A DNA stretch of 56,577 nucleotides from assembly GCA_028292265.1 (NCBI GenBank), contig JAQGMR010000034.1, positions 1 through 56,577 on the forward strand, read 5' to 3'. The stretch comes from Herminiimonas sp. (GTDB lineage Bacteria; Pseudomonadota; Gammaproteobacteria; Burkholderiales; Burkholderiaceae_D). A program made the translations under genes and the position numbers. This document shows positions 24,577 through 33,994 of the stretch, in pieces. Positions within the stretch are counted from its first letter, which is position 1; every line of letters begins with the position of its first letter. The notes below the pieces were generated by a model, which saw nothing but the letters and a program-made list of their open reading frames with translations, ran no database searches and was not told the DNA's origin.

Positions 24577-26316
24577 ATGAATAATCCTATGTCTTCGACC
24601 CTATCGATGGCGACGCAGACGACGCCACTGCAGCGAGGGCCGCGCCGCCGGCTCGACGCGACGCTGCTCGTGTTCGTGATCCTCGTACTAGTGCTGTTGG
24701 CGCTCGTGGCCAATCCCATACTCAGGCTGGTGTGGGAAAGCTTGCGCGCCGCGGATGGCAGCTTGACCTTCGCGCACTATCTCGACGCCTTCGGCAAGCA
24801 GCGTAACCTGAAGGCCTTGCTCAACACCCTGACCCTTGGCGTGACGTCCACCGGGATGGCGGTGGCCTTCGGCGTACCGCTTGCCTGGGCAGTATCACGC
24901 ACCGATATGCCGGGCGGGCGCGTGATACAGGGCGGTGTCTTCGCCACCTTCGTCATGCCGCCCTTCCTTGGCGCGGTTGCCTGGATACTGCTAGCTGGCC
25001 CGAACGCCGGCTGGCTCAACAAGCGCTGGGTCGAATTGACGGGGGCTGATGCTGGGCCCTTCAATATCTTCAGCTTCTGGGGAATTGCACTGTTAATCGC
25101 GCTGTACGCTTTTCCCCTGGTTTATGTATTCAGCAAGTCTGCCTTCGATTTGATATCGACTGAGATGGAAGACGCTGCCGCAATACATGGCGCCGGCGCC
25201 ACGCAGGTTTTCCGACGAGTTACCCTGCCGCTCGCGCTGCCGGCCATTGTCGGGTCGGCCATCCTGGTCTTCCTGGAAGCCATTTCGCTTTTCGGTACGC
25301 CGGCACTGCTGGGCATCCCGGCGCGCATCAATGTCGCGACAACCCAGATGAGTACCTTCTTCGAACACCCGCTGCGCATGGGAACGGCGGCCGCCTACTC
25401 TATGCCCGTGGTGGCGGTGACGGTCCTGTTGCTGTTATTGCAGCGGCGTCTGCTGGCGAAGAAGGGCTATGTGTCGGTATCGGGGAAGGGCGGCGAACGG
25501 CGGCCGCTCGACATCGGCCCGTTCAAATGGGTGCTCACGGCGTATGGCCTCGTTATTTGTCTTCTTTCACTGATACTCCCGCTGGGCATCCTGCTGCAGG
25601 CCGCGTTCGCCAAGGCTTGGGGGAAGGGCCTGAGCCTGGCCAACCTGACGCTGGCAAATTTTCACTACATTTTTTTCGAGCAGATGACGGTGCGCGAGGC
25701 AATGCAGAACACGGTGCTCTACGCGCTCGCCGCGGCCGCGGCCTGCGTGCTGCTGGGCGTTGTTGTCGCCTACGTCACTCAGAGGCGGCTGCTGCCTTTC
25801 CCCGGCTTGATCCAGTTCATGGCGCTGGCACCATTCGCTGTGCCCGGCATTATTCTCGCGGTGGGCTTCTACGCTGCGTATGCCGGCGCGCCGTTCTCGC
25901 TGTACGGCTCAGGCTGGCTGATCGTGATCGCCTATATCACACGCTTTCTGCCGATCGCGGCCACCACTACGGGCGCGAGTCTGCGCTCGCTGAACCCGGA
26001 GCTCGAAGAAGCCGTACGCATTCTTGGCGGAAGCCGTTTCTTGGTGCTGCGCAAGGTGGTAGTGCCGCTGCTTAAGAAGTCCCTGATAGGGGCCTTCATG
26101 CTGGTGTTCGTGATCGCCACCCGAGAGCTGTCCACCGCGGTGTTCCTGACCGGGCCGCAGTCGCGGGTGATGTCGGTGCTGACGCTCGACATGAGCGAGC
26201 AGGGCCAGTATGAAATCCTTTCGGCGATGGGCGTGGTGCTGCTTCTGATGACAAGCATCGTCATCGCTGTCGGCATGAAGCTGGCCGGCCGTGATTTCAT
26301 GATACGCAGACATTGA
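24577..26316 (+). CDS. ABC transporter permease, two-domain (FbpB-like)
   Basis: This 579-residue permease contains two homologous membrane domains in one chain, as in the ferric-iron/thiamine class of importers. Each has about six helices and an EAA-type coupling loop: EDAAAIHGAGATQVFRRVTLPLALP in the first half, and EEAVRILGGSRFLVLRKVVVPLLK in the second. The ATG at 24577 is taken because the first helix (LVFVILVLVLLALVANPIL) then follows closely; an upstream alternative adds a charged, non-conserved stretch. The ATP-binding gene begins 11 bases after its stop. Confidence 0.9.
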   Translation: MNNPMSSTLSMATQTTPLQRGPRRRLDATLLVFVILVLVLLALVANPILRLVWESLRAADGSLTFAHYLDAFGKQRNLKALLNTLTLGVTSTGMAVAFGVPLAWAVSRTDMPGGRVIQGGVFATFVMPPFLGAVAWILLAGPNAGWLNKRWVELTGADAGPFNIFSFWGIALLIALYAFPLVYVFSKSAFDLISTEMEDAAAIHGAGATQVFRRVTLPLALPAIVGSAILVFLEAISLFGTPALLGIPARINVATTQMSTFFEHPLRMGTAAAYSMPVVAVTVLLLLLQRRLLAKKGYVSVSGKGGERRPLDIGPFKWVLTAYGLVICLLSLILPLGILLQAAFAKAWGKGLSLANLTLANFHYIFFEQMTVREAMQNTVLYALAAAAACVLLGVVVAYVTQRRLLPFPGLIQFMALAPFAVPGIILAVGFYAAYAGAPFSLYGSGWLIVIAYITRFLPIAATTTGASLRSLNPELEEAVRILGGSRFLVLRKVVVPLLKKSLIGAFMLVFVIATRELSTAVFLTGPQSRVMSVLTLDMSEQGQYEILSAMGVVLLLMTSIVIAVGMKLAGRDFMIRRH

Positions 26317-26327
26317 AAGGAACGCGC

Positions 26328-27404
26328 ATGCCTCAACTGACGCTGAACCAGCTGTGCAAGACCTACGGCAAGACCAGGGTGGTCGACAAGCTGGACTTGA
26401 GTTTGGCCCAGGGTGAACTGGTGTCTCTGCTCGGACCGTCCGGTTGCGGCAAGACCACTACGCTGCGCATGATCGCGGGATTTATCGATCCCACCGGCGG
26501 TACGGTTGAAGTTGACGGCAAGGTGCTGTCCTCACCGCAGGGCTCGGTGCCGCCCGAGCGGCGCGGCATGTCGATGATCTTTCAGAGCTATGCAATCTGG
26601 CCGAACATGACGGTTGCCGAGAATGTCGGCTTTGGTCTCACGGTTCGCAAGGTGCCGGCTGCGGAACTCAAGCGGCGCGTCACCGAGATTTTGGATGTGG
26701 TCCGGCTGGGGGCGCTGCGCGACCGCTATCCCGCCGAGCTGTCAGGCGGCCAGCAGCAGCGTGTCGCGCTGGCGCGGTCCATTGTTGTGCGACCGGACGT
26801 CCTGCTGCTTGACGAGCCACTATCCAACCTCGACGCCAACCTGCGTGAAGAGATGCGCGGCGAAATTCGGCGGCTGCATGACGAATTCAAAATTACCACG
26901 GTTTACGTCACCCATGACCAGTCCGAAGCAATGGCCATCTCGGACCGCATCGCCGTGATGAACAGCGGCCGCATCGAGCAAGTGGATTCGCCCTGGGCCT
27001 TGTACAACCAACCGCGGACGCCTTTCGTCGCGCAGTTTATCGGGCGCACCAATCTGCTGTCCGGCACGCGTGCCCATAACGGCCTGATGTTCGACGGCTT
27101 TCAACTGCCGGCTTCTCTACTGGACGATTCGGACGATGCCACCTATAGCAACGACCACAACATAACAGTCTCAGTCCGGCCGCAGGACATGCAGCTTTGC
27201 GGGCAGCCGCCGACGAACGAGGACACCGGCATCGAGGTTTCCGTGACCGGCCGCACGTATTTGGGCGACTGCTGGGATTACACCGTCATGCCGGCCGGCG
27301 GATCAGGGCAGGCAATCAAGGTCAACTCGAATCCCGCTGTTGTGCTCGAGGTCGGCCATCGGGTTTGGCTGGTGTTCAACAGCCGAAAGCTCGTCGCACT
27401 TTAG
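26328..27404 (+). CDS. ABC transporter ATP-binding protein
   Basis: This 358-residue ATPase energises the importer. Walker A GPSGCGKT is at residues 36-43, the ABC signature LSGGQQQ at 138-144, Walker B LLLDEP shortly after, and the H-loop THDQSEA near 200. A C-terminal TOBE-like domain with SVRPQDMQL and TGRTYLGDCWDY follows, usual in FbpC/PotA-type subunits. The ATG at 26328 has AAAGGAAC in front. It is coupled tightly to the permease and followed by a CoA-transferase. Confidence 0.92.
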   Translation: MPQLTLNQLCKTYGKTRVVDKLDLSLAQGELVSLLGPSGCGKTTTLRMIAGFIDPTGGTVEVDGKVLSSPQGSVPPERRGMSMIFQSYAIWPNMTVAENVGFGLTVRKVPAAELKRRVTEILDVVRLGALRDRYPAELSGGQQQRVALARSIVVRPDVLLLDEPLSNLDANLREEMRGEIRRLHDEFKITTVYVTHDQSEAMAISDRIAVMNSGRIEQVDSPWALYNQPRTPFVAQFIGRTNLLSGTRAHNGLMFDGFQLPASLLDDSDDATYSNDHNITVSVRPQDMQLCGQPPTNEDTGIEVSVTGRTYLGDCWDYTVMPAGGSGQAIKVNSNPAVVLEVGHRVWLVFNSRKLVAL

Positions 27405-27440
27405 GCGCACTATTAATCGCTACGGACTTGGAGAGAAAGC

Positions 27441-28670
27441 ATGCCTGTGACAAACGCTGAAAATATTGCGCACCTCCCGCTGGCGGGTGTGAAAGTGCTC
27501 GAGCTCTCGCAAATCATGGCCGGGCCGACCTGCGGCCTGATGCTGGCTGACCTTGGGGCCGAAGTCATCAAGGTCGAGAAATACCCCGGCGGCGACGATG
27601 CTCGCAACTATCGCCAGCACGGCGACAACGGCCTGCCGCCGTCCTTCATGATGCTCAACCGCGGCAAAAAGTCGATTTGCATCGACCTGCGTACGGAGCA
27701 GGGGCGGGATACTTTGAAGCGACTGGTATCCAGCGCCGACATCCTGACCGAAAACTTCAGGCTCGGCGTCATGGAGAAGCTGGGGCTAAGCTACGACGAA
27801 CTGAAAAAGCACAATCCGGCGCTGATCTATTGCTCCATAACTGGATACGGACGCACCGGCCCGTTGGCCGCGAAGGGCGGGTTCGATCTGATCCTGCAGG
27901 CGTTCGCCGGTATCCTGAGCGTGACCGGCGAAGTTGGCGGCGGGCCGGTCAAGCCAGGGGTGTCGATCGCCGACGTCAATGCCGGCATTCTGGCGGCCTT
28001 TGGCATTCTCGGCGCCTATATCCACAGGCTCAAGAGCGGTACCGGCCAGCGCGTGGATACCTCCCTCTTGCAGGCGTCGATCCAGCAGACGTACTGGTTT
28101 GCAGCCGGCTATTTCAGCAGCGGCCAAATCGGCAAGCCGTCCGGCACGGCTCACCCGCTGATTGCGCCTTATCAAACCTTCCAATGCTCAAACGGCCAAC
28201 TGGCGCTTGGCGGCGCCAACCATGCAAACTGGGTGCGCATCACGGAAGTGCTGGGGCATCCAGAATGGCAGGAGGACAGCCGCTTCAATCTACCGGCGCA
28301 GCGGTTAGCCAACCGCGTCGACCTGGAGCGGCTGATCAATGCAGTGATGTCGGAGCGCAGCGTCGATGACTGGCTTGCACGGTTCGACGCAGCTGGCGTG
28401 CCCGCTGGTCCGGTTCAGAATATCGGCCAGGCGCTAGAGCACGAGCAGACGCGCGCGGTGGGGATGGTTATAGACGCCGAAGGTCCTGGAGGGCAGAAAC
28501 AGCGTGCGCTGGGCTTGCCCGTCATTCTTGACGGCCAGGCCAGCCCGGCCACGGGAATGCCGCCGAGGGTCGGACAGCATACGACTGAGGTGCTAAGGAG
28601 CGCGGGGTTTGAGGAAAGTGAAATAGCCAGCCTGCTTGCAGCGGGCGCAGTGTTCGAAGCTCAATCATAG
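27441..28670 (+). CDS. CaiB/BaiF-family (class III) CoA-transferase
   Basis: This 409-residue protein moves CoA between carboxylic acids. The N-terminal VKVLELSQIMAGPTCGLMLADLGAEVIKVEK block and the catalytic aspartate D149 in KGGFDLILQAFAG are those of formyl-CoA transferase relatives. Full length and intact. It is 36 bases after the ABC ATPase gene on the same strand. It probably activates the acid imported by the ABC system, using another acyl-CoA as donor; the upstream crotonase would then work on the product. The substrate is unknown. Confidence 0.9.
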   Translation: MPVTNAENIAHLPLAGVKVLELSQIMAGPTCGLMLADLGAEVIKVEKYPGGDDARNYRQHGDNGLPPSFMMLNRGKKSICIDLRTEQGRDTLKRLVSSADILTENFRLGVMEKLGLSYDELKKHNPALIYCSITGYGRTGPLAAKGGFDLILQAFAGILSVTGEVGGGPVKPGVSIADVNAGILAAFGILGAYIHRLKSGTGQRVDTSLLQASIQQTYWFAAGYFSSGQIGKPSGTAHPLIAPYQTFQCSNGQLALGGANHANWVRITEVLGHPEWQEDSRFNLPAQRLANRVDLERLINAVMSERSVDDWLARFDAAGVPAGPVQNIGQALEHEQTRAVGMVIDAEGPGGQKQRALGLPVILDGQASPATGMPPRVGQHTTEVLRSAGFEESEIASLLAAGAVFEAQS

Positions 28671-28784
28671 GTGCACCGCTGCCGCGTGCTCGTCAGGTTC
28701 GTGGCGCGACCACCCGATGCGGTCGATTCCAGGGGGCTCACCACTGGCGAAATTGCCTGTGATTTCTGGCGCTTGCCCGGACAG

Positions 28785-28910
28785 TACGGATGGTAGTCGG
28801 CAAATCCAGCAAGGCTGCTGCGCCTTCAGCGACTCGCGGTCGTATCCCGCGACCCGCTTGCAATTATGCGAGATCGACGTCGGCTCCATTCTGGTGATGA
28901 CGTCGAGCCG
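28785..28910 (-). pseudogene. 3'-end fragment of a FAD monooxygenase gene
   Basis: The minus strand encodes KRVAGYDRESLKAQQP, identical to the C terminus of the monooxygenase at 8504. The DNA of 28800-28900 matches 8510-8600 with about 11 mismatches over some 93 bases, and a weaker match extends about 50 bases past the stop codon on the other side. The 5' part of the gene is missing, and a glutathione transferase gene ends at 28917. It is a residue of a duplicated monooxygenase copy. Confidence 0.8.
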
Positions 28911-28916
28911 TCGTCA

Positions 28917-29576
28917 CTAATCTCGATCAGGCGCCCCAAGAGGAAAGTGCGGACGGAAATAGCGCGCCTCTTCTACTGCCCGTGCAAACGATGGGCGAGC
29001 AAGCAATCGTGATCGGTACTCACGTAGCACTGGAAACGTCTCAGCAATTCGATGCGTCCAGTCAGCGTAGAACAGCGCTGGCGCGGCCGCACAGTCCGCC
29101 AACGTGAAGTCCGAGCCGGCGGCCCAAGTCTTGCCGGCAAGGTGTCCTTCAAGCCACGCGTATGCCAACTCCAATTTTTCTGCAGCAAGCGCCAACCCTT
29201 CCTGACGCTTCACAGGATCACCGGTCAGAGCGCCGCCTACTGCATTCTGCACATGAGTCATCACATGCAGGTCGAAGAAGCGGTCGAGAAAGCGCACTTC
29301 AAGCGCAGCCATACGATCGGCTGGTAGCAGGCTGATCGGGCCAGGAGTTACCAGCTGCAGGTACTCAATGATAATGCTGGCTTCCGCTACGTTGCGCTCG
29401 CCGTCCACTAGCAGGGGAAACTTGCGTAGCGGCCAGCGCTGAAGCCACTCGACGGCGTGCTGCGGCGTTTCTGGCCCAAGACAGCGGAACTCGTATGCAG
29501 TACCGTTCTCGTACAGCGCGACCAGCACTTTCTGCGTGTATGAGGAGAAGGGATGTCCGTACAGAATAAGTGCCAC
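28917..29576 (-). CDS. Glutathione S-transferase family protein
   Basis: This 219-residue protein has a thioredoxin-like N-terminal domain (ILYGHPFSSYTQKVLVALYENG, with Ser rather than Cys at the active position) and the VAEASIIIEYL glutathione-binding motif. A helical C-terminal domain with the DFTLADCAAAPALFYADW box follows. It is a full-length glutathione S-transferase, conjugating or otherwise processing electrophiles with glutathione in the cytoplasm. A monooxygenase fragment lies just beyond its stop; detoxification of an oxygenated intermediate is possible. Substrate not known. Confidence 0.88.
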   Translation of the reverse strand: MALILYGHPFSSYTQKVLVALYENGTAYEFRCLGPETPQHAVEWLQRWPLRKFPLLVDGERNVAEASIIIEYLQLVTPGPISLLPADRMAALEVRFLDRFFDLHVMTHVQNAVGGALTGDPVKRQEGLALAAEKLELAYAWLEGHLAGKTWAAGSDFTLADCAAAPALFYADWTHRIAETFPVLREYRSRLLARPSFARAVEEARYFRPHFPLGAPDRD

Positions 29577-30028
29577 GTATTTGACTCCTTGTAGTTTGCA
29601 ACTGCTTTAGCTTGCCGTTATCCGACGAGTCCTCAGCCTTAGCCAGTTTTTCTGATGTGAACGCCGTACACATAAGTTAGCACGTTCAGTTCGCCCTTGT
29701 CCATATCGATTTGAATTTGAAGGAACGCCGGCGGTCGAGACTTAGCGGAACTGGCCGTGAGGCGCCGCGCGTAGGTGACGAAATTGACCGCCCTTCGTGA
29801 CAAAAAGGCTTCGGCGCCGCAGCGGCAAACAATCTGGTCAGGCTGCTGTCGACCACCGCCTGAGCGCAGCTCGGGCGTGCATGACTGCGATGTGCTTAGC
29901 GCGAATGTACCGTGAACCGGGGAAGCCTATAAGTCCGTTGCTGGTCAAAGCCTGAAAGCGATAAATACTGCCTGACCGTCCGCTTCCGCTGCGCTGCAGA
30001 CCTTCAGGCAAAATGTTTATCCGGCCGA
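29577..30028. other. Gene-free stretch of about 450 bases
   Basis: Apart from a short minus-strand reading frame (29838-30086) that overlaps the next gene and matches nothing recognised, this stretch shows no gene, inverted repeat or terminator with a T run. It may hold promoter elements for the flanking minus-strand glutathione transferase gene. Confidence 0.35.
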
Positions 30029-30412
30029 TCAGAGAAGAGTGACAATTAGACTGCAAATCAACATGATCGCGACAACGGGAAACCAAAGGGCGCGCTCACG
30101 TTTGCTTGGGGTGACGAAGTTCAAGAATGCTCCGAGCGAGCAGTACAAAACAACCGCCCATATCAGAGTTGTTGATAGGGATCTAAAACCGCCTAAAGCC
30201 AGTCCAGCACGGGTAAGTACAATAACTGCGAAACAGAATATCAAAGCAGCCGAGGCTAAGGGGACCACCCGAATGTGCCGTGGGATCGCGCCTTTATAAC
30301 GGCCGCCCATTGTGGCTTCTCCCCAGGGTGCGCCCAACACGAGCGCTAACTGGAATACGCCAACCAAGGTTGCAAGCCCGACGAATATCAGGGCAGCAAT
30401 TGTACTTAGCAT
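30029..30412 (-). CDS. Small integral membrane protein, four helices
   Basis: This 127-residue protein has four hydrophobic stretches: IAALIFVGLATLVGVFQLALVLGA, VPLASAALIFCFAVIVL, TTLIWAVVLYCSLGAFL and FPVVAIMLICSLIVTLL. The stretch between the first two, PWGEATMGGRYKG, is conserved in a family of uncharacterised small membrane proteins found in many bacteria. The loop SKRERALW lies before the last helix. No function can be assigned. It stands alone on the minus strand, with no gene close enough to share a transcript with confidence. Confidence 0.7.
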   Translation of the reverse strand: MLSTIAALIFVGLATLVGVFQLALVLGAPWGEATMGGRYKGAIPRHIRVVPLASAALIFCFAVIVLTRAGLALGGFRSLSTTLIWAVVLYCSLGAFLNFVTPSKRERALWFPVVAIMLICSLIVTLL

Positions 30413-30647
30413 GAGGGAAGTGTTCTCTATCTAGAAAGCATCTGAAGCTGGCACGCACCCGAAAATCTGCTTGGTCAAGAACGCGGACCACCTGCCTCGG
30501 GTGCGACTTGCAAAGTCGCCGCTTTTTCGGCGGCTCATGTTGTCCAGCTCGCCGCAAGCCATGCGCTCGGGGAGAACTGTTGTTGCTATGTGCCAGCCTG
30601 GCTGAGCGGAGGAGTCAATGGTCAAGGACAAGCGGCGGGTAATTCAA

Positions 30648-31580
30648 TCAAGGCAGACTGACGGTGTCGACACAACTCACCAAGGCCAGCGCAGGGGACG
30701 AAAGAAAGTCGCTACACAGGGCCGCCACCTGTTTGGACGCCTCCACCATCGGGACGTGGCCGATATTCTTCAGCACGACCTTCTTACTGTCGACCAAACC
30801 CTGCGCCAACAGCGTCGCATTTTGAAGCGGTAAAACCTGATCCTGATCACCCCAGATAATCAGCGACGGCACCGTGATCTGTGCCAGTTTGGCGGTTTGA
30901 TCCATGTCCCTGTCGATGTCGGCCGCCACTTTCTCATTGATGCAGTTTTTGGCAATGCGAGCGCGGGTCAGCGCAGACAGCAGAATGCCAGGAAGATAGG
31001 GCGGCTTCACCATCCCAAAGCGCAACATGTTCTTGAAATCTGCTTCGCTCTCGATCGTCACGAGAGGGTTGCGCCCCGTCCGTGCGACATGCTCCATTAA
31101 TTTCGTGTCATACCTGCCGGTTCCAACAGGGGAAATCAATATTAAGGAAGCTACCTGGTGCGGGGCCGCTGCAGCCAGTCCCAGTGCAACTGCACCTCCC
31201 ATTGAATTGCCAATAATGTGAGCACGGGTAATCGAGAGCGCCTGCATGAATTCGGCTAGATACTTCACCTGCGCAGCAATCGAATAGTGCATATCGACGC
31301 GGTCGATGCTTTGCCCATGGCCGGGCAGGTCGGGAATAATCAGCGGAGCCTGGCATTGCAGGTGGCTGGCGAAGCGCAACCACGTCGTCTTGTCAGCACA
31401 GGCGCCGTGCAAGAGCATGACGGCTTCAGGATAGGATGAAACGTCGGGGCGATTGGTGTAGAACGCTATCCGCCCAATCGACAAGTCGACGTTTCGGGTG
31501 TGCAGTGACGCGCGCTTTTGCTGGCTCTCCATGGCCTTCGCGAGCAAATAGTCACCGAATCGGTCGAGAAAATGGGGCAT
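30648..31580 (-). CDS. Alpha/beta-hydrolase
   Basis: This protein of about 310 residues has the alpha/beta-hydrolase fold. The oxyanion motif LLHGACADKTTW, the nucleophile elbow GNSMGG (Ser about 126), the acid in IIWGDQD (Asp about 245) and the histidine of IGHVP (about 275) are in order, so it should be catalytically competent. The ATG at 31580 is chosen because GAGG lies nine bases upstream. A GTG at 31592 is an alternative. It probably acts as an esterase or C-C bond hydrolase; no operon partner is adjacent. Confidence 0.85.
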   Translation of the reverse strand: MPHFLDRFGDYLLAKAMESQQKRASLHTRNVDLSIGRIAFYTNRPDVSSYPEAVMLLHGACADKTTWLRFASHLQCQAPLIIPDLPGHGQSIDRVDMHYSIAAQVKYLAEFMQALSITRAHIIGNSMGGAVALGLAAAAPHQVASLILISPVGTGRYDTKLMEHVARTGRNPLVTIESEADFKNMLRFGMVKPPYLPGILLSALTRARIAKNCINEKVAADIDRDMDQTAKLAQITVPSLIIWGDQDQVLPLQNATLLAQGLVDSKKVVLKNIGHVPMVEASKQVAALCSDFLSSPALALVSCVDTVSLP

Positions 31581-31862
31581 GGAATAGTGCACCTCAGGTT
31601 TGTGTCGTTGAAACCGTCATGCTCAAAGGAGCGGGCGCACGAGAACGTCGACCATGCCCCTGACTTAACGGAAGATGCTAGAGCATAAGCGGATCTGGAA
31701 GAAGGCTGCACAACTGCGGTCTGCTTCTAATCCTGGCGGAATCTGCGGTCCGCCACGCCGCCTAACCGCCGCGTGTTGCTGTAATTGCCGTCGACGGCGC
31801 CAAAACCCGGATTTTTGCGGTATATGATTCAGCCCCGTCGCCATGGATTGAGGTGATCTGAT

Positions 31863-32549
31863 TCATGCCGGACTAGCTTCCTCTTGCTCTTGAATTCGTG
31901 TCGACAGCGCCGACCCGCGGCGCTTCAAAAATGTCATCAAGAGATCTCCATAATCTTCTCGGACCGCAGCTTTGACCGATGGGCGCAAGGCCAAGGCCGC
32001 TCGCCACGCCTGTACTTTCGGCAAGTCAGAAAAGAAGCCGAAGTCCTGGATACGATCAAAGGCGTCAAAGTAACGAAATACCGGGCCGAATGCCGCATCA
32101 ACCATGGAAAAGCGTTCTCCGTCAAAGAAGGGGACTGGCCCTAACGTCGCTTCCAATTGCTCGAATTTCTTCCGTAGTCCCGATACCGCCTGCTGTAGCG
32201 CTGTTTCATCCCGCGCGGAATAGAACGTGCCGATTGCGCTCAAAACACTAGAGCCGAATTCGATCCAGCCCCGGTGCCGCGCCCGCTGCAGCGGGTCTTC
32301 CGGATGCAGGCGCGGTGCGCAAACGTCTTCCAGATATTCGCAGATAACCGCCGATTCAAAGACCGGTACATCGTCCGCAAGTAGAACTGGCGTTTTGCCC
32401 AATGGAGAAATGGCGAGGAACCATTCAGGCTTGTTGGCGAGGTCGATGTCGCGCCGGATGAAGGGCACACCTTTCTCGATCAGGACAATGGCTGCGCGCT
32501 GCACGTAGGGGCACAGTACATGGCTAACGAGAGTCAGTTGAGTAGTCAT
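31863..32549 (-). CDS. Glutathione S-transferase / glutaredoxin-like transferase
   Basis: This 228-residue protein starts at an ATG with AAGGAG upstream. The N-terminal domain has a redox-type cysteine at C13 (VLCPYVQRA), as in omega or lignin-degradation-type glutathione transferases. ISPLGKTPVLL and FESAVICEYLE form the glutathione site, and the helical C-terminal domain has SMVDAAFGPVFRYFDAF. The gene starts 10 bases after a DoxX gene and is divergent from a LysR regulator. The Cys suggests thiol transfer or deglutathionylation rather than simple conjugation. Confidence 0.87.
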   Translation of the reverse strand: MTTQLTLVSHVLCPYVQRAAIVLIEKGVPFIRRDIDLANKPEWFLAISPLGKTPVLLADDVPVFESAVICEYLEDVCAPRLHPEDPLQRARHRGWIEFGSSVLSAIGTFYSARDETALQQAVSGLRKKFEQLEATLGPVPFFDGERFSMVDAAFGPVFRYFDAFDRIQDFGFFSDLPKVQAWRAALALRPSVKAAVREDYGDLLMTFLKRRGSALSTRIQEQEEASPA

Positions 32550-32559
32550 TGCAGGCTCC

Positions 32560-33033
32560 TTAAGCGAGAGTAAGGCGGTTGCTGCGGCGCAGGGCAAACG
32601 AACCATCGCCGATCAGCCAGACTGCGATCGATGCAAAGATTAGAAACACCGGATATTCCCAGCCGCCACCGGCACTGGTATGGGCCCAGCCGTTGGGGAA
32701 GTGCACCCATGCTGCAACCGCCATCACAGGCACTAGCAGCAATGCCGCTTGCCGAGCATAGATGCCGAAGACCAGCGCGAGGCCGCCGACGAGTTCAACG
32801 AGGAAGACGGGGTAGGCCATCCATCCGGCAAAGCCGATGCTCTGGAAGAAGGCCGCCGTACCAGGCAGCGTGAAGACAAACAGTTTGAGCAGCGCATGGG
32901 CGAGCCACATGACACCGAGGGAAAGGCGCAGCAGCGCCGCACCGTGCGCAACGGCCTCGGTTGATGCCGCTGGGTGGTAGGGCTGGCGCACAAAGGCGGG
33001 CGTGATGTTCGAGGTAGATGTGAAGGTGTTCAT
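32560..33033 (-). CDS. DoxX-family membrane protein
   Basis: This 157-residue protein belongs to the DoxX/DoxD group of four-helix membrane proteins. The ATG at 33033 has AAGGAGAG upstream; a longer frame is possible but is less likely. Helices run AALLRLSLGVMWLAHALLKLF, FAGWMAYPVFLVELVGGLALVFGIY, ALLLVPVMAVAAWV and YPVFLIFASIAVWLIG. DoxX proteins are tied to thiosulfate:quinone oxidation or membrane redox balance. It is probably transcribed with the glutathione transferase downstream and controlled by the LysR gene 76 bases away. Confidence 0.88.
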   Translation of the reverse strand: MNTFTSTSNITPAFVRQPYHPAASTEAVAHGAALLRLSLGVMWLAHALLKLFVFTLPGTAAFFQSIGFAGWMAYPVFLVELVGGLALVFGIYARQAALLLVPVMAVAAWVHFPNGWAHTSAGGGWEYPVFLIFASIAVWLIGDGSFALRRSNRLTLA

Positions 33034-33109
33034 GAGTCTCTCCTTGGAAGATTGGAAAGCCCAGTCTATGATTGCATCTATACAGAGTAAATAGGCGCTG
33101 GCGCAAACT

Positions 33110-33994
33110 ATGTCTGCAAAAATGCAATACCGGTTGACGACTGCCGACCTGGAGACGCTACTGGCCCTTGTGCGGGGCGGTACCCTTGCCATCGCAGGGG
33201 AGCGCCTCGAAGTGGACAGTTCCACAGTTTTTCGCAATCTTCAGCGAATCGAACGGGGCATTGGTCAAACGTTGTTCGAGCGAACCCGCAGTGGCTATTT
33301 GGCCGGAGACACCGCATTGGAGCTTGCCCGCCATGCGGAACGGCTGGAGAGTGAGATCGAAGCGGCAAGGTCGCTGCTGCAGGTCACCCCTGAACAGGTT
33401 TCCGGTCAGGTCCGCATCACAACCACAGACACGATCCTCCATGGCTTGGTCGCCCCGGTGCTCAAGCTGCTCCATGACCGGCATCCGCAATTAAGATTGG
33501 ACCTGCATGCCGGGAACCAGCCAGTCAGCCTGACGCGGCGTGACGCAGACATTGCGGTACGCGCGACCCGCAAACCGCCCGAGCACTTGATAGGCCGACA
33601 TCTGGGACCAATCAGAGTGGCGCTGTTTGCTCCACGCAAAAGCCGAGTCCGGTCACTTGATGATGCGGTCACAGGCGTTTTGCCCTGGATTGCGCCCGAT
33701 GACGCGCTTCCTGACCATCCTTCAGTTGTCTGGCGGCGCAAGCATTTCCCGAAGATTGTGCCTGGCTATCAGGTCGACAGCATCCTGTCGGCCGCCGAGT
33801 TCGTATCCCTTGGCCTGGGCGTCGCACTCCTGCCTTTGTTCTTGGCAAAGCCACGTTCCGATCTTCGGCAGGTCACTCCCGAAATCACAGAATGCACAAC
33901 CGCACTATGGCTGCTGGCCCATCCCGAATCACGCCACCTTCGGCGAATTTCGACCGTGCTGCAGCATCTTGCCGAGCACCTTCAGCTCGAATAA
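33110..33994 (+). CDS. LysR-family transcriptional regulator
   Basis: This 294-residue regulator has an N-terminal winged helix (LTTADLETLLALVRGGTLAIAGERL, then SSTVFRNLQRIERGIGQTLFERT). A complete LysR effector domain follows (RITTTDTILHGLVAPVLKLL). The divergent neighbours are doxX and a glutathione transferase, 76 bases away, the usual arrangement for regulation from a shared intergenic region. The first helix lacks the usual AFV aromatic, otherwise it is typical. The effector is unknown; an electrophile or phenolic is plausible given the neighbours. Confidence 0.88.
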   Translation: MSAKMQYRLTTADLETLLALVRGGTLAIAGERLEVDSSTVFRNLQRIERGIGQTLFERTRSGYLAGDTALELARHAERLESEIEAARSLLQVTPEQVSGQVRITTTDTILHGLVAPVLKLLHDRHPQLRLDLHAGNQPVSLTRRDADIAVRATRKPPEHLIGRHLGPIRVALFAPRKSRVRSLDDAVTGVLPWIAPDDALPDHPSVVWRRKHFPKIVPGYQVDSILSAAEFVSLGLGVALLPLFLAKPRSDLRQVTPEITECTTALWLLAHPESRHLRRISTVLQHLAEHLQLE

